Assembly: GCF_017168145.1 (NCBI RefSeq)
Contig: NZ_JADQTL010000009.1
Span: 868,001 to 932,000, forward strand
From: Anaerovorax sp. IOR16
Lineage (GTDB): Bacteria; Bacillota; Clostridia; Peptostreptococcales; Anaerovoracaceae
Direction of reading: 5' to 3'
Length of the DNA: 64,000 nucleotides
Shown: piece after piece, positions 43,675-52,826 of the stretch
Layout of the letters: each line of letters opens with the position of its first letter
How positions within the stretch are numbered: the first letter of the stretch is position 1
The notes under the pieces: generated by a model
Database searches by the model: none
What the model was told of the DNA's origin: nothing
Seen by the model: only the letters and a program-made list of their open reading frames with translations
Position numbers and translations under genes: made by a program

Positions 43675-45588
43675 ATGGATAGAGTAAAATTTTATTCGGA
43701 ATACGATATGGCTTCTGGCTGGGAAATTAATAAAGTTATTGAAAGAATTAATGACGATTCTATTGATAAGGAATGGACTTTAGAAGATGTAATTGAGTTT
43801 TTTAACATTTTAAAGTACTTGCAAGTAGAAAGATTTGCAGATTATATACAGGAAAAAACTAATGTTACTTGCACAGATTACATTAAGAAAATCAAAGCTA
43901 AAATTGGAATGTTCTTAGGTGCTAATAAATCTGTTATCATTTCGAAACATGAGGAGATTGATATTATTGGAACTGATGATTTTCTAGAAGTAATCGAAAA
44001 ATATGGAATCTATAAAGAAATTCCTAGTTCTGAGTTTAAGATTTTCTTAAATAAAGATAACGTTCCACTTTACATTGTTTTGAAATATAAGAAATTAGTT
44101 GAGTACTTTGATGATATTATCAAGGATAAAATAATAAGTGATTCCTATAATGCTGAAACAATACTTTCAAGGTTTTTAGATGATAAAGGTTTATATTTAC
44201 CACCGTCTTTAACAGAAAAAGATATATTGAAGCTAATAGATGACTATATTGAGTTGGATGCAGAAAGAGTCAATATAAATGTTCTAAGGAAAATTATTCA
44301 TTTTCCTGTCGGTGTAGGTTTAAATATAACTGACAAGATACGATTACATGCAACTAGGAAGGAAAAAGAAGAGTCGGAAAAAATATTTGGCCAAGGGACT
44401 GGTATTGAATCAAGCGTCTCTGTAAGTTACGAAAAAGGTCTAGATGAGGCAATAAAATTTGATACAAATGGTAGTGCGACGAAAGTGTCTATTGTGGTTA
44501 GTCGAGATTGGATTGAAAAAAATAAGGATTATCCGACACTTTGGAACAATTTTATATATCTATTTGGAATAGTTGATAGTAAAGCAAGACTTACTATGGT
44601 ATCAAAAAAGAATGAAGTTAGTGCTTTGGCATCAGCCTTTATGCCATCGGGAACCCATCTCTATAGAACTTCATTTATATTTGGCTTCAAAGAGATGGTT
44701 GCCAATGCACAATTATATAGTTATATTCAAGTTCTAAATGTTCTTGGTATAAGAGTTGAGAATATGATTGAATGGTTCTTTAATAGCTATTTAGCAGACG
44801 AATTTTCAATTACTGATTTCATTATAAAATTACCTTCGGATTCATCTTCTTATTTTGAAAAATGTAGAACAATTCTACCTGAGATAGATAGAATATTTAA
44901 ACAGTATAATGTGTTGATAGAAGATGGTGAAATTGACCAAGAACTAATTCAAATATCGTCCTCAAGTGTAAAAGTAAATGAAGTGAAATCATTCATATCA
45001 CGAAAGTATGCATATCCCATTGGCGAATGGTATCAGACAGCTACTTTTCTCTTATTCTCAGACCAAAGTAGTATTTTTTATCTACCTGATAAAGATGAAA
45101 AGTTTAAGAACTTTCTAGAATTAATTGTTCGTGATAATGTGAGTAAAAAAGATTTTCAAGAGTATCAAATCCAAAGAATGAATTGGTTATTTGACAATGG
45201 GATAGTTTTTGAAAATGAAGAAGGATTTATAAAGATTGTTGATATCAAGACTATTTTCATCTTAAAAGAGTTATACAATGAAGATGTCTTAAACTATTTC
45301 CGTTATGAATCTGACTTAAGGGAAATAATTGATTCTTTTGAGGAAAATGAAATTGTAAAGTTTGAAAGCTCGTTACTTACTAGAAATGAACAAGACTATC
45401 TTGATTTCTACTTAAATAAGTCAAAGTTTACAAATGGGTATGACATTAGGAATAGTTATCTTCATGGTACTAATATGAATGACGAGAGGAAGTATGAATC
45501 AGACTATTATTCAATACTTAAGTTACTTATAATAATTGTACTAAAGATTAATGATGACCTATGTTTAAAAGAAATGTTGGAGGAATAA
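43675..45588 (+). CDS. Large unknown protein with C-terminal HEPN-like motif
   Basis: Not recognised as a named family. It has 637 residues, soluble, predicted mostly helical. Near the C-terminus RNSYLHG (R592, H597) fits the Rx4H motif of HEPN ribonucleases, and it lies between helices as in that fold. The middle (about 280-330, SIVVSRDWIEKNKDYPTLWNNF) shows alternating strand/helix patterns without a known signature. ATG 43675 follows GAGGTG; a TTG at 43654 is less likely. HEPN-tailed large proteins are frequent in anti-phage and abortive-infection systems, which is the basis for a tentative defence role. Confidence 0.6.
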   Translation: MDRVKFYSEYDMASGWEINKVIERINDDSIDKEWTLEDVIEFFNILKYLQVERFADYIQEKTNVTCTDYIKKIKAKIGMFLGANKSVIISKHEEIDIIGTDDFLEVIEKYGIYKEIPSSEFKIFLNKDNVPLYIVLKYKKLVEYFDDIIKDKIISDSYNAETILSRFLDDKGLYLPPSLTEKDILKLIDDYIELDAERVNINVLRKIIHFPVGVGLNITDKIRLHATRKEKEESEKIFGQGTGIESSVSVSYEKGLDEAIKFDTNGSATKVSIVVSRDWIEKNKDYPTLWNNFIYLFGIVDSKARLTMVSKKNEVSALASAFMPSGTHLYRTSFIFGFKEMVANAQLYSYIQVLNVLGIRVENMIEWFFNSYLADEFSITDFIIKLPSDSSSYFEKCRTILPEIDRIFKQYNVLIEDGEIDQELIQISSSSVKVNEVKSFISRKYAYPIGEWYQTATFLLFSDQSSIFYLPDKDEKFKNFLELIVRDNVSKKDFQEYQIQRMNWLFDNGIVFENEEGFIKIVDIKTIFILKELYNEDVLNYFRYESDLREIIDSFEENEIVKFESSLLTRNEQDYLDFYLNKSKFTNGYDIRNSYLHGTNMNDERKYESDYYSILKLLIIIVLKINDDLCLKEMLEE

Positions 45589-45979
45589 ATGAAAAAGTAT
45601 ATACACCATTAGCAATAGTCGCAATTTTTGCAGGTTTAGCTAAAAATTAGTAGGTGCCACTGTATTACCGATGTTAGATAATGAGTTACAATTTATTTAT
45701 TTAGTCTGTGATGCTTTTTCCAATTGCTTTATTGACATGTTTCTTTTAACGTGGAACTTTAATCCTAAAGTATTATATTCACCAAGTGCATATAAGGATG
45801 AACAAAACTTCATTGCACTAGTTAATCAAGAAATCACAAATGATATTGTTCAAATTGGTCACAGGATAAATTTTATATAAAAGGTTATGCTGATTTTGTT
45901 GATCGTCAGTGGAAAATTACATATGAACCTTGTAAAAAATTATTAATAAGGCAAGCTTATATCCGCTATTCATTATAAG
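45561..45979 (+). pseudogene. Decayed gene fragments
   Basis: Several short open pieces lie in different frames. A 29-codon piece (45561-45650, MFKRNVGGINEKVYTPLAI) resembles the start of a small membrane protein of the DUF2892 kind. A 69-codon piece (45671-45880, FIYLVCDAFSNCFIDMFLL) is hydrophobic. A further piece (about 45864-45979, DKFYIKGYADFVDRQW) continues after a frame change. No single frame spans them. They fill the space between the HEPN-like and HNH-like genes. Confidence 0.45.
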
Positions 45980-46045
45980 TTATATATAAAACTTTGAACC
46001 TATGTCCACTAATTTATACTAACATTAATTAGAAAGGTGACTTTT

Positions 46046-47128
46046 ATGAACAAATGTATATATTTAGTAGAATGTACAGATGAACTCACATATAGCAGTG
46101 GGGAACATGTTATTCCTGCAGGACTTGGTGGAATATCAAAGTTACCAAAGGGATTTGTATCTGATCAAGTTAATAATATTTTTTCTAAATACGAATTAAG
46201 AGCAATAAGAAGTTCATTACTTATTGGAAATAGAATAAGGCATGGCCCTGGTAAGAGAGGAAATCAAAATGTGAAAAAGGAAAAAGTGCCTATAATTAGA
46301 CTTCTAAAAGATGAAACCAGTAATAATCAATATTATTTACTAGGATATATATTTTTAGGAGATGCATATATTCTTCCACAAATATGTTGTTCTTTTGGTT
46401 ATGTTTCGGACACGATGTCAATTAATTATTTAGGAGATAATTTTGAAGTAAAAGATTATGAACAATACCTTTTAGAGTTTAGAGTTAAATTAATAAATTT
46501 TTTAATAGATAAGAATAAACATTATATTTTTGTAAAAGATGAATTCAAAAAGAGTAAAGATACAATAAATATTGGATTTTATAAAGGAAAATGGTATTTA
46601 TCAACTAATATACCGTTATTTGATGTGAATAATATTGCTAAAAAGATTTTGACTCATATCTTTCAAAATTCTATTAGTTTTAAAAAGAGTACTACAAAAA
46701 ATGTTGTTAAAGAGTTTGAAAAAATTAAGTTTAAATATCGACAAACTATTGATATTTCAGATGATTCTTTTTCATTTATGTTTGTAAAAACTGCTTTTAA
46801 TGCCCTATCCTATCTAATGGGGCAAGACTTTGTTTTGTTAAATATATTCGATAAATTACGTAATGATATTGTTGGATGCAAAAATATGTCTTCTTATATA
46901 AAACCAAGCGATATGCATGAAGAGATATTTAGTAAAAATATCCCTCAAATGCCTGAGTATGCACATTGCATTTATATAGTTTCCAAAGGTAATAATATAT
47001 TTTCATACGTATCTTTTTATAATGAATGGCATGCACATATGCTATTAACAGATGAATATAAAGGAGATGATTTTATAGTAGGATTTGTATGTGATTGGAA
47101 ATCTAAAAAAGAATATAGTTATAATTAA
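46046..47128 (+). CDS. HNH-like protein without zinc cysteines
   Basis: A 360-residue soluble protein. The N-terminus (SGEHVIPAGLGGISKLPKG, E20-H21) resembles the first element of HNH_5-type endonucleases (EHIIP..GG) and retains an Asn pair in SDQVNN, but the usual CxxC pairs are missing. The rest (FYKGKWYLSTNIPLF, FMFVKTAFNALSYLMG) has no signature I know. It could be a divergent nuclease or an inactive relative. ATG 46046 follows AGAAAGGTG. Codon use is very A/T-rich, like its neighbours at 43.7-48.4 kb. Confidence 0.6.
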   Translation: MNKCIYLVECTDELTYSSGEHVIPAGLGGISKLPKGFVSDQVNNIFSKYELRAIRSSLLIGNRIRHGPGKRGNQNVKKEKVPIIRLLKDETSNNQYYLLGYIFLGDAYILPQICCSFGYVSDTMSINYLGDNFEVKDYEQYLLEFRVKLINFLIDKNKHYIFVKDEFKKSKDTINIGFYKGKWYLSTNIPLFDVNNIAKKILTHIFQNSISFKKSTTKNVVKEFEKIKFKYRQTIDISDDSFSFMFVKTAFNALSYLMGQDFVLLNIFDKLRNDIVGCKNMSSYIKPSDMHEEIFSKNIPQMPEYAHCIYIVSKGNNIFSYVSFYNEWHAHMLLTDEYKGDDFIVGFVCDWKSKKEYSYN

Positions 47129-47311
47129 ATAACTTTGCCGTTTAGTAGTGTTTCTTTTTGATTACCTATGGTAATTAATTAAATCAATACTTTTGATTAT
47201 CCATATTAGATACAGTTCGGCAAACTTCCCATTATGTTTATGATGAATAAATCGTTACATAGATACTGAATATTATAGTGAACCAATGACTGGAGGAAAG
47301 AGAGAATTATT

Positions 47312-48358
47312 ATGAGCTTTATGTATCTTGACAGTGAGGAATACGAGTTTATTTGGGAAACTGTTAGCAAACTTCAAATTGTCTTTCATCCACGATATTC
47401 TCCTGATGGGCAGTTAGATCATAATGCACTAATCCAAAATAAACACAAATATAATTATATACTAATACTCGATCGAAATATGTTAAGTAGCTTATTACGA
47501 CTATTCAAAGAAGGCTCGTTGAAAGATGAAAATGAAATGAGAGTTATCGCATTGGTAATGTCATGGGCACTTACTAATAATTTCCCAATAAGTGCTGGAT
47601 TGGCAATTAAAGAATTCGCAAATAGAACAATGTCCCAAGATAACGCTTTACAAGAATTATGTGAATTCAAAGGTCTATTCGAATATTATCCCAGCATTAT
47701 CTGGTTAAGATTAGCAGAAGGCGTGATTGATAAAATACCACCTGTTGATAGAGCATTCGAAAATTATGAAACAGATATTAACTATCCGGAATATGACGAT
47801 CATTTGCTTATGCATATTGCGGAAATGCTTCATATAGTTTACCTGTATCGTAAAAAAGATATGCCCACAATTGAAAAAATTGAAGCCTATTTAAAGTGGA
47901 ATTATGAGAATCTTCTAATATCCGAAAGCACAATAACATATATGCTGCTGCTATTTACAAATCAAAATGGCATAAAAGCTCCAAAGGGAGTTATGACGAA
48001 TGACTATGAAAAAATACTTTCTGGATGCAAAAATCAGGCTTGGGATTTAAATTATCTTTCAACTTGGAGTACTTTTCACTATAATGAACCAACAGAAAAC
48101 AATGAGATTTTCTTGTTTACTACAAATGACGTCATGCTAAAGAAGATTTTTATAAATACATATTCATCAAGCGGTTTATCTGGTCTTATTCATGCTGTAT
48201 TATCTTCTAAGGACGGAAAAAGAATATGTGATTTAATCCAACAAAAATCTGGTACAAATAGAATCAAACCAGACTTTGGAAACTCACCTCGCGAGTATTT
48301 TAATGACTTGATTACAAGAGAAAAAGAGTTGCTATCATCGTCACTTAATTTTTGTTGA
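47312..48358 (+). CDS. PIN-like domain protein
   Basis: A 348-residue protein not named, with the layout of a PIN-like nuclease. Acidic residues fall where the PIN metal site needs them: D54 at the end of the first strand (YILILDRNML), E101 (GLAIKEFANR), D245 (QAWDLNYLSTW) and D273 (FLFTTNDVMLKKI). Between them is an insertion of about 120 helical residues. PIN-like proteins cut RNA and often act as toxins. No antitoxin-sized partner adjoins it. The start ATG 47312 follows TGGAGGAAAG with a somewhat long gap. Confidence 0.6.
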   Translation: MSFMYLDSEEYEFIWETVSKLQIVFHPRYSPDGQLDHNALIQNKHKYNYILILDRNMLSSLLRLFKEGSLKDENEMRVIALVMSWALTNNFPISAGLAIKEFANRTMSQDNALQELCEFKGLFEYYPSIIWLRLAEGVIDKIPPVDRAFENYETDINYPEYDDHLLMHIAEMLHIVYLYRKKDMPTIEKIEAYLKWNYENLLISESTITYMLLLFTNQNGIKAPKGVMTNDYEKILSGCKNQAWDLNYLSTWSTFHYNEPTENNEIFLFTTNDVMLKKIFINTYSSSGLSGLIHAVLSSKDGKRICDLIQQKSGTNRIKPDFGNSPREYFNDLITREKELLSSSLNFC

Positions 48359-48451
48359 CCTTCTAATTATGTTTATAATGAACAAGCTTAGAATACCAAT
48401 ACTGTGAAACTAAAAGAAGTTCAAGCAGATAATGATAAAAGGAAAAGAATT

Positions 48452-49084
48452 ATGTTAAAATATGAGAAGAAACTTCAATTTGATAAGCAATATAACATGT
48501 TGCAATCAAATCGTTCTTTACAAAAAATCATAGCATTCGTATGGGGAGTTGCAGGCTATACTTTATTGTTTTTTCTGATAAAGTATGTTCTATTATATAT
48601 TCCGGACGTTCAACCTTGGAATGATTTTGATACGTGGTTTGCTCTTGGAGGCATAAGGTTTATAAAAGTTGATTTAGTCTACTTCGTATGTGGGCTAATT
48701 ATTTTCTCTTATGGAACAGTAAGACTGTCACAAATATCAGTGCAGAATCATAGTGCAAAAAAAGAAGGCAGCAATGAACAAAGAAAATTGCTGGTTAATG
48801 GCTATTATGCAAAAGTACGTCATCCTATGTATGGAACATTTATAATTTTGCAGGCAGGCTTTCTGATGTCACTTCGTTCCCTTGCTGCAATGATACTTGC
48901 GTTAATAATTGTAATCGCTCAATATATGAATGCGATTATTGAAGAGAAACATCAACTTATTCCGATCTTTGGTGAAGAATATAAGCGGTATACAAAGAAC
49001 GTTAAAACTATTCTTTTAAATAAATTAGAAATTATTATTTTTACATTAGCTGTAATAGGTACTATTATCGGGTTTATATTTTGA
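48452..49084 (+). CDS. Isoprenylcysteine methyltransferase-like membrane protein
   Basis: Membrane protein of the ICMT/PEMT-like family, about 210 residues with five hydrophobic segments. The SAM-binding region is GYYAKVRHPMYGTF, followed by EEKHQLIPIFGEEYKRY, both standard for the bacterial family. ATG 48452 follows AAAGGAAAAG; a GTG at 48404 would extend the N-terminus. Bacterial members methylate small or lipid substrates; which one is not known here. Confidence 0.82.
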   Translation: MLKYEKKLQFDKQYNMLQSNRSLQKIIAFVWGVAGYTLLFFLIKYVLLYIPDVQPWNDFDTWFALGGIRFIKVDLVYFVCGLIIFSYGTVRLSQISVQNHSAKKEGSNEQRKLLVNGYYAKVRHPMYGTFIILQAGFLMSLRSLAAMILALIIVIAQYMNAIIEEKHQLIPIFGEEYKRYTKNVKTILLNKLEIIIFTLAVIGTIIGFIF

Positions 49085-49138
49085 GCAAACCAGAGTTAAG
49101 CTTCCCAGTTTGTTGATATTGCTAAAGAGGTGATTTGC

Positions 49139-49330
49139 ATGAGAAAAGAATTCGAATTTCAGGGATGCGTGGAAGTTCCGGCTGAATTGTCGGAAGATGA
49201 ATTTATGGATAAGTTTATTGAATTCATAGAGGTGAATGGCTGGTCATTCGGAGGAGGAATAAATACGATCATCGATGGATTCTATATTAATCCTGATGGT
49301 ACAAAAGGAAAATATGTACTTGATGAATAA
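49139..49330 (+). CDS. Small conserved protein, unknown function
   Basis: A 63-residue cytosolic protein beginning RKEFEFQGCVEVPAELSEDEF and containing GWSFGGGINTIIDGFYINPDG. I recall similar short proteins in Firmicutes but no assigned role. GAGGTGATTTGC precedes ATG 49139. Confidence 0.65.
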   Translation: MRKEFEFQGCVEVPAELSEDEFMDKFIEFIEVNGWSFGGGINTIIDGFYINPDGTKGKYVLDE

Positions 49331-49353
49331 AATGAGCAAGGGGGATGAATTTA

Positions 49354-49794
49354 ATGGGAAATAATATAATAATAAGAAATTTACAAAAGCACGATTTAAT
49401 TGAGCTATCAAACCTCTATGAACAGTTTTGGGGAGAAAAGTCTGACGTTAGCAAGATGGCATTGCAGTTTGATGCTCTTGAAATTGAAAATAATCACATT
49501 ATCCTTGTGGCACAAATAGACAATCAAATTATTGCTTCTGTTATGGGGATTGTATGCAAAGAATTATATGGAGATTGCAGACCTTTTTTACTGGTAGAAA
49601 ATATGATTGTTGACAAGGCATTCCGAAAGAATGGCATCGGACATATGCTCCTTTCTAAATTAGAAGATCGAGCAAAGGAAAGAGAATGTACCCAAATGCT
49701 CTTAGTAACTGAAATTGATAGAATAGATGCTTGTAATTTTTATGAAAAATATGGATTTCAAAAAAACAACAAAGGTTATAAGAAGAAATTGTAA
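49354..49794 (+). CDS. GNAT-family N-acetyltransferase
   Basis: Acetyl-CoA-dependent acetyltransferase of 146 residues. The acetyl-CoA-binding motif A is VDKAFRKNGIGHMLLSKLE, with a C-terminal motif DACNFYEKYGFQK. ATG 49354 lies 9 bases after GGGGG; ATG 49345 is too close. The acceptor is unknown. Confidence 0.88.
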   Translation: MGNNIIIRNLQKHDLIELSNLYEQFWGEKSDVSKMALQFDALEIENNHIILVAQIDNQIIASVMGIVCKELYGDCRPFLLVENMIVDKAFRKNGIGHMLLSKLEDRAKERECTQMLLVTEIDRIDACNFYEKYGFQKNNKGYKKKL

Positions 49795-49889
49795 CTCAAG
49801 ATTATGAATGTAATTTTAGTCACAAACAAAAATGTAATGATAACAGATACTAAGAAAATTGACTTTCTTTTATGGAGTAATAGATAAAT

Positions 49890-50725
49890 ATGCAGAGATA
49901 CAAGCAAACCATATGGATAATAACAATAATTTATCTTATATGTTGGATATTCCGTACAATAGAATATTTTATTTTACGAACCGATAAAACTTTTTGGGGG
50001 AAGCGTTTTTACATAAGCTCATAGGTATTTTTGTTTTGCTTATGGCAGTGAGATTATTGACAATTACTGCGCAAGAAATCGGTTTTACAAAAAATAATAT
50101 CCTAAAGCGAACTTTTCAAGGCCTGATTTTGGGTACTGCTGTATTTTTAGTGGCTTATGGTGTGGAGATTTTTATTTCCGTTATGCAGGGCAAGTTTCAG
50201 TCATTAGAGCTATATGTAAGTAGCTATGCAGTGGATGGAAATATAGGAAATCAAACAAGTATAAGCTTCTTTTTAATTTGCATTGCAGGCAATATCATAA
50301 ATGTAGTAATGGAAGAGGGTATCTTCAGAGGTCTTTTTCAAACAATTTTGGAAAAGAAATATAACTTTATTCTTTCAGCAGTAATTGCATCCATACTATT
50401 TGGTTTATGGCATCTTATTGGTCCTGTTCGGAATTATTATGACGGAATTAGCAGCTTTGAGGGAATGATTATAAATATTTCAATGCTAGTAATCACTTCA
50501 GCGCTGGTTGGTTTCAAGTTTGCCCTACTAACAAAGATAACCGGTTCTCTTTATATGGCCATGGGAGATCATTTTGTAAATAATACAATAGTAAATATAT
50601 TGCATGTTGTATCTAATAAAGGAGCAGATGAACTTATGTTTCTAAGGATTACAATTGCGCAAACCATTTCATTTGTGATCGTTCTTATATATTACTTAAA
50701 GTGCAGGAGAACAAAAGGATATTAG
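49890..50725 (+). pseudogene. CPBP-family intramembrane protease, frameshifted near its N-terminus
   Basis: CAAX/CPBP (Abi) protease with glutamate/histidine motifs MEEGIFRGLFQ, FGLWHLIG and GDHFVNN, and about seven membrane segments. The uninterrupted frame begins only at 49994. The missing N-terminal helix is encoded just upstream from ATG 49890 (QRYKQTIWIITIIYLICW through FWG) in another frame. The two join if one G is added to the T5G5 run at 49991-49995. So this is either a one-base deletion, a slippage site or a sequencing error. The catalytic part is intact. Confidence 0.72.
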
Positions 50726-50779
50726 ATAATTGATGAAAATGAGGAAGAATTTTTAATTAGTGAGAGGGAGATATTTCAA

Positions 50780-51247
50780 ATGAAGAATAAGGGAGTTAGT
50801 TTTCAAATCCCAAATGAATACGGGAATTATCTTTCGTATTTATTAGAGCCTCTGCCATATAGTGACTATCAGTGGTTAATTGATTATGATGAGATACATC
50901 TATTACATGGTAACGAATTTATTAATCAGCCTTTGTTTAACGATAATCTATTAACTGGAAATGAATTATATAATATTGCAAAAGATAATAAGTATTATAT
51001 GGTTTTTGTTACATTAATGGCTTTTAACAAAGGTGAGACTATTCAACACATAACAAATTACAAAGAATTCATAGATAGTAAGTGCAAAATATTTCTTACA
51101 GTATATGATTGTTCTGGTGTCATAATTTTGAGTAAAGATATTCAATTAATATCAATGATATACAGTTATGCTCTGTCTAAAGGATATGAAAATGTAAATT
51201 ATATTAGTGAAAAAGAATTAATTGAAGGAATCTGTAGATTGTCATAA
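50780..51247 (+). CDS. DUF2691-like protein
   Basis: A 155-residue protein opening with GVSFQIPNEYGNYLSYLLEPL, which matches my recollection of the DUF2691 family of Firmicutes. There is no membrane segment, and the C-terminal half is predicted alpha/beta (KIFLTVYDCSGVIILSKD). Function unknown. GAGAGGGAGA precedes the start. Confidence 0.68.
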   Translation: MKNKGVSFQIPNEYGNYLSYLLEPLPYSDYQWLIDYDEIHLLHGNEFINQPLFNDNLLTGNELYNIAKDNKYYMVFVTLMAFNKGETIQHITNYKEFIDSKCKIFLTVYDCSGVIILSKDIQLISMIYSYALSKGYENVNYISEKELIEGICRLS

Positions 51248-51355
51248 TCTGAAATCAACTTACAAAATTAGCTTCCCATTATGTTTAAATTGACCAATTA
51301 TATTATTTGACGAATGGTACATCCTAAAATCAACTTATATAAAGGAGACTGCAGA

Positions 51356-51637
51356 ATGATTATTGGCGTTGCATCCGTTAAGATTTATGTGCCTTGGGTA
51401 CACTCTTTGAAAGAAAAGCGTATGGTGGTTAAGAGTATCATTTTCAAAGTGCAAAATAAATTTAATATATCCATATCGGAGATAGATGCGCAGGATATAC
51501 ACCAAACAATTGTTTTGGGAATTGCCTGTGTTACCAACACGACCAAATTTGCAGATAGCATAATTGATGGTGTCATTACATTCATTGAGGATCATACGGA
51601 AGGTGAAATCCTAGACATTTATCGTGAAATTAGATAA
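51356..51637 (+). CDS. DUF503 / YlxP-like protein
   Basis: A 93-residue DUF503 protein, a ferredoxin-like fold: MIIGVASVKIYVPWVHSLKEKRMVVKS is split here as IIGVASVKIYVPWVHSLKEK then RMVVKSII, followed by ISEIDAQDIHQTIVLGIACV. The usual location is the nusA-infB-rbfA operon, where the paralog YlxP may be a ribosome-binding factor. This stand-alone copy in the accessory region lacks those neighbours. ATG 51356 follows AAAGGAGACTGC. Confidence 0.82.
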   Translation: MIIGVASVKIYVPWVHSLKEKRMVVKSIIFKVQNKFNISISEIDAQDIHQTIVLGIACVTNTTKFADSIIDGVITFIEDHTEGEILDIYREIR

Positions 51638-51716
51638 CCACAATTTTAAGATAAGCGAAATACTAATTATTTATATTGTGTTCATCTTTATGCTACAGCT
51701 AGAGGAGAGAATGACT

Positions 51717-52703
51717 ATGAAAAAAATAGCAATATTAGCCTTATCTGTATTTATGCTTTTTTCTATGGCTTCGTGCAATGACTCATCTAAGGTAAAGGTG
51801 TTTAGTGAGGAAAATTTTTTGGAGGATATTGCTCCTAACGTACTCTATCTTGATTCCTGTGTGCAGGAGATGTTTTGTGCAGAGGTGGACTTTGATGATA
51901 GCTATTTAGCTGCATATGAAAGCAAGAGTGCATATGCTGATGGCATGGGTGAAATTGCCCTGCTTTTTAAACCGGGTGAAGAGAGCAAATATGATGACTT
52001 CTTTATTGACCCTACATATTCCTCATATGATACCGTAACAAACTTCAAAACAAATTCTGAGGTAAGGGATTATTTAAAAAAATATTTATCTGATGATGTC
52101 ATCGATAAATGGTTTTTAAACGACTTTTTGGAATATGAGGGACAGCTCTATTTGGTAAGAGGTTCAAGGGGCTACGGGGCTGTGACATGTGATTTGGAAA
52201 GCGTGAAGTATGTAGAAGAAAAAGATGGTAAACAATATGTTACTGTTGATTTTAAGCTCTTTGATGAGTTTGACCATACGGAAACATTGGAATTTTCAAA
52301 GGTTAATGATGTATGGATTATGACAGATGAAGTAGCGCCCATCCTGAACGAAACGACTGAAAACATTGATAAGGAAGAATCGGAAGAAACAGTTATACTT
52401 CCAAAGAAAGATGATTATTCGGGTTCGTATGTAGATACGCAGGGAACAGCAGACATATATAGTAAATTGGATTTAACATATCAGGGAGATGAGTCATATG
52501 AAGCCACTGTTGCTCTCTACCGTTTGACAGAATTAGAAGGAGTTGCTAAGACCGATGGAGAAACACTTTTTTTTGAAGATCAAGATAGGCAAGTAAAGGG
52601 TACAATTATCATTCAAGACAATATGGCGGTGTTAACCATTACAGAATCTGGTTTTGAAAATATTAATCAAGGGGATGTTTTTGAGTTTTTTGTAAAGCTC
52701 TAA
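51717..52703 (+). CDS. Predicted lipoprotein, unknown function
   Basis: A 328-residue lipoprotein with a signal peptide and lipobox FSMASC at about residue 19. The body (about 30-215) is of unknown fold (DIAPNVLYLDSCVQEMFCAEVD). A proline/glutamate linker follows, and a C-terminal beta-rich domain of about 85 residues (DDYSGSYVDTQGTADIYSK) resembles lipocalin-like or calycin modules found on other clostridial lipoproteins. AGAGGAGAG gives 9-base spacing to ATG 51717. Confidence 0.72.
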   Translation: MKKIAILALSVFMLFSMASCNDSSKVKVFSEENFLEDIAPNVLYLDSCVQEMFCAEVDFDDSYLAAYESKSAYADGMGEIALLFKPGEESKYDDFFIDPTYSSYDTVTNFKTNSEVRDYLKKYLSDDVIDKWFLNDFLEYEGQLYLVRGSRGYGAVTCDLESVKYVEEKDGKQYVTVDFKLFDEFDHTETLEFSKVNDVWIMTDEVAPILNETTENIDKEESEETVILPKKDDYSGSYVDTQGTADIYSKLDLTYQGDESYEATVALYRLTELEGVAKTDGETLFFEDQDRQVKGTIIIQDNMAVLTITESGFENINQGDVFEFFVKL

Positions 52704-52826
52704 TTATGAGCATATCCCGTAGCAAATTTAATTTCTATTATGTTTATGATGCTTTGAAACATTTTATAAATAGAATGGTCCTAAACTCCGTATGGAGCGA
52801 GATTATAAAAAGGAGGAATCAACAAC

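Noticed and set aside
46037-48358. Calling the HEPN-, HNH- and PIN-like genes a named defence system
   Set aside because: No partner order or signature matches a system I know. The motifs alone do not justify a name.
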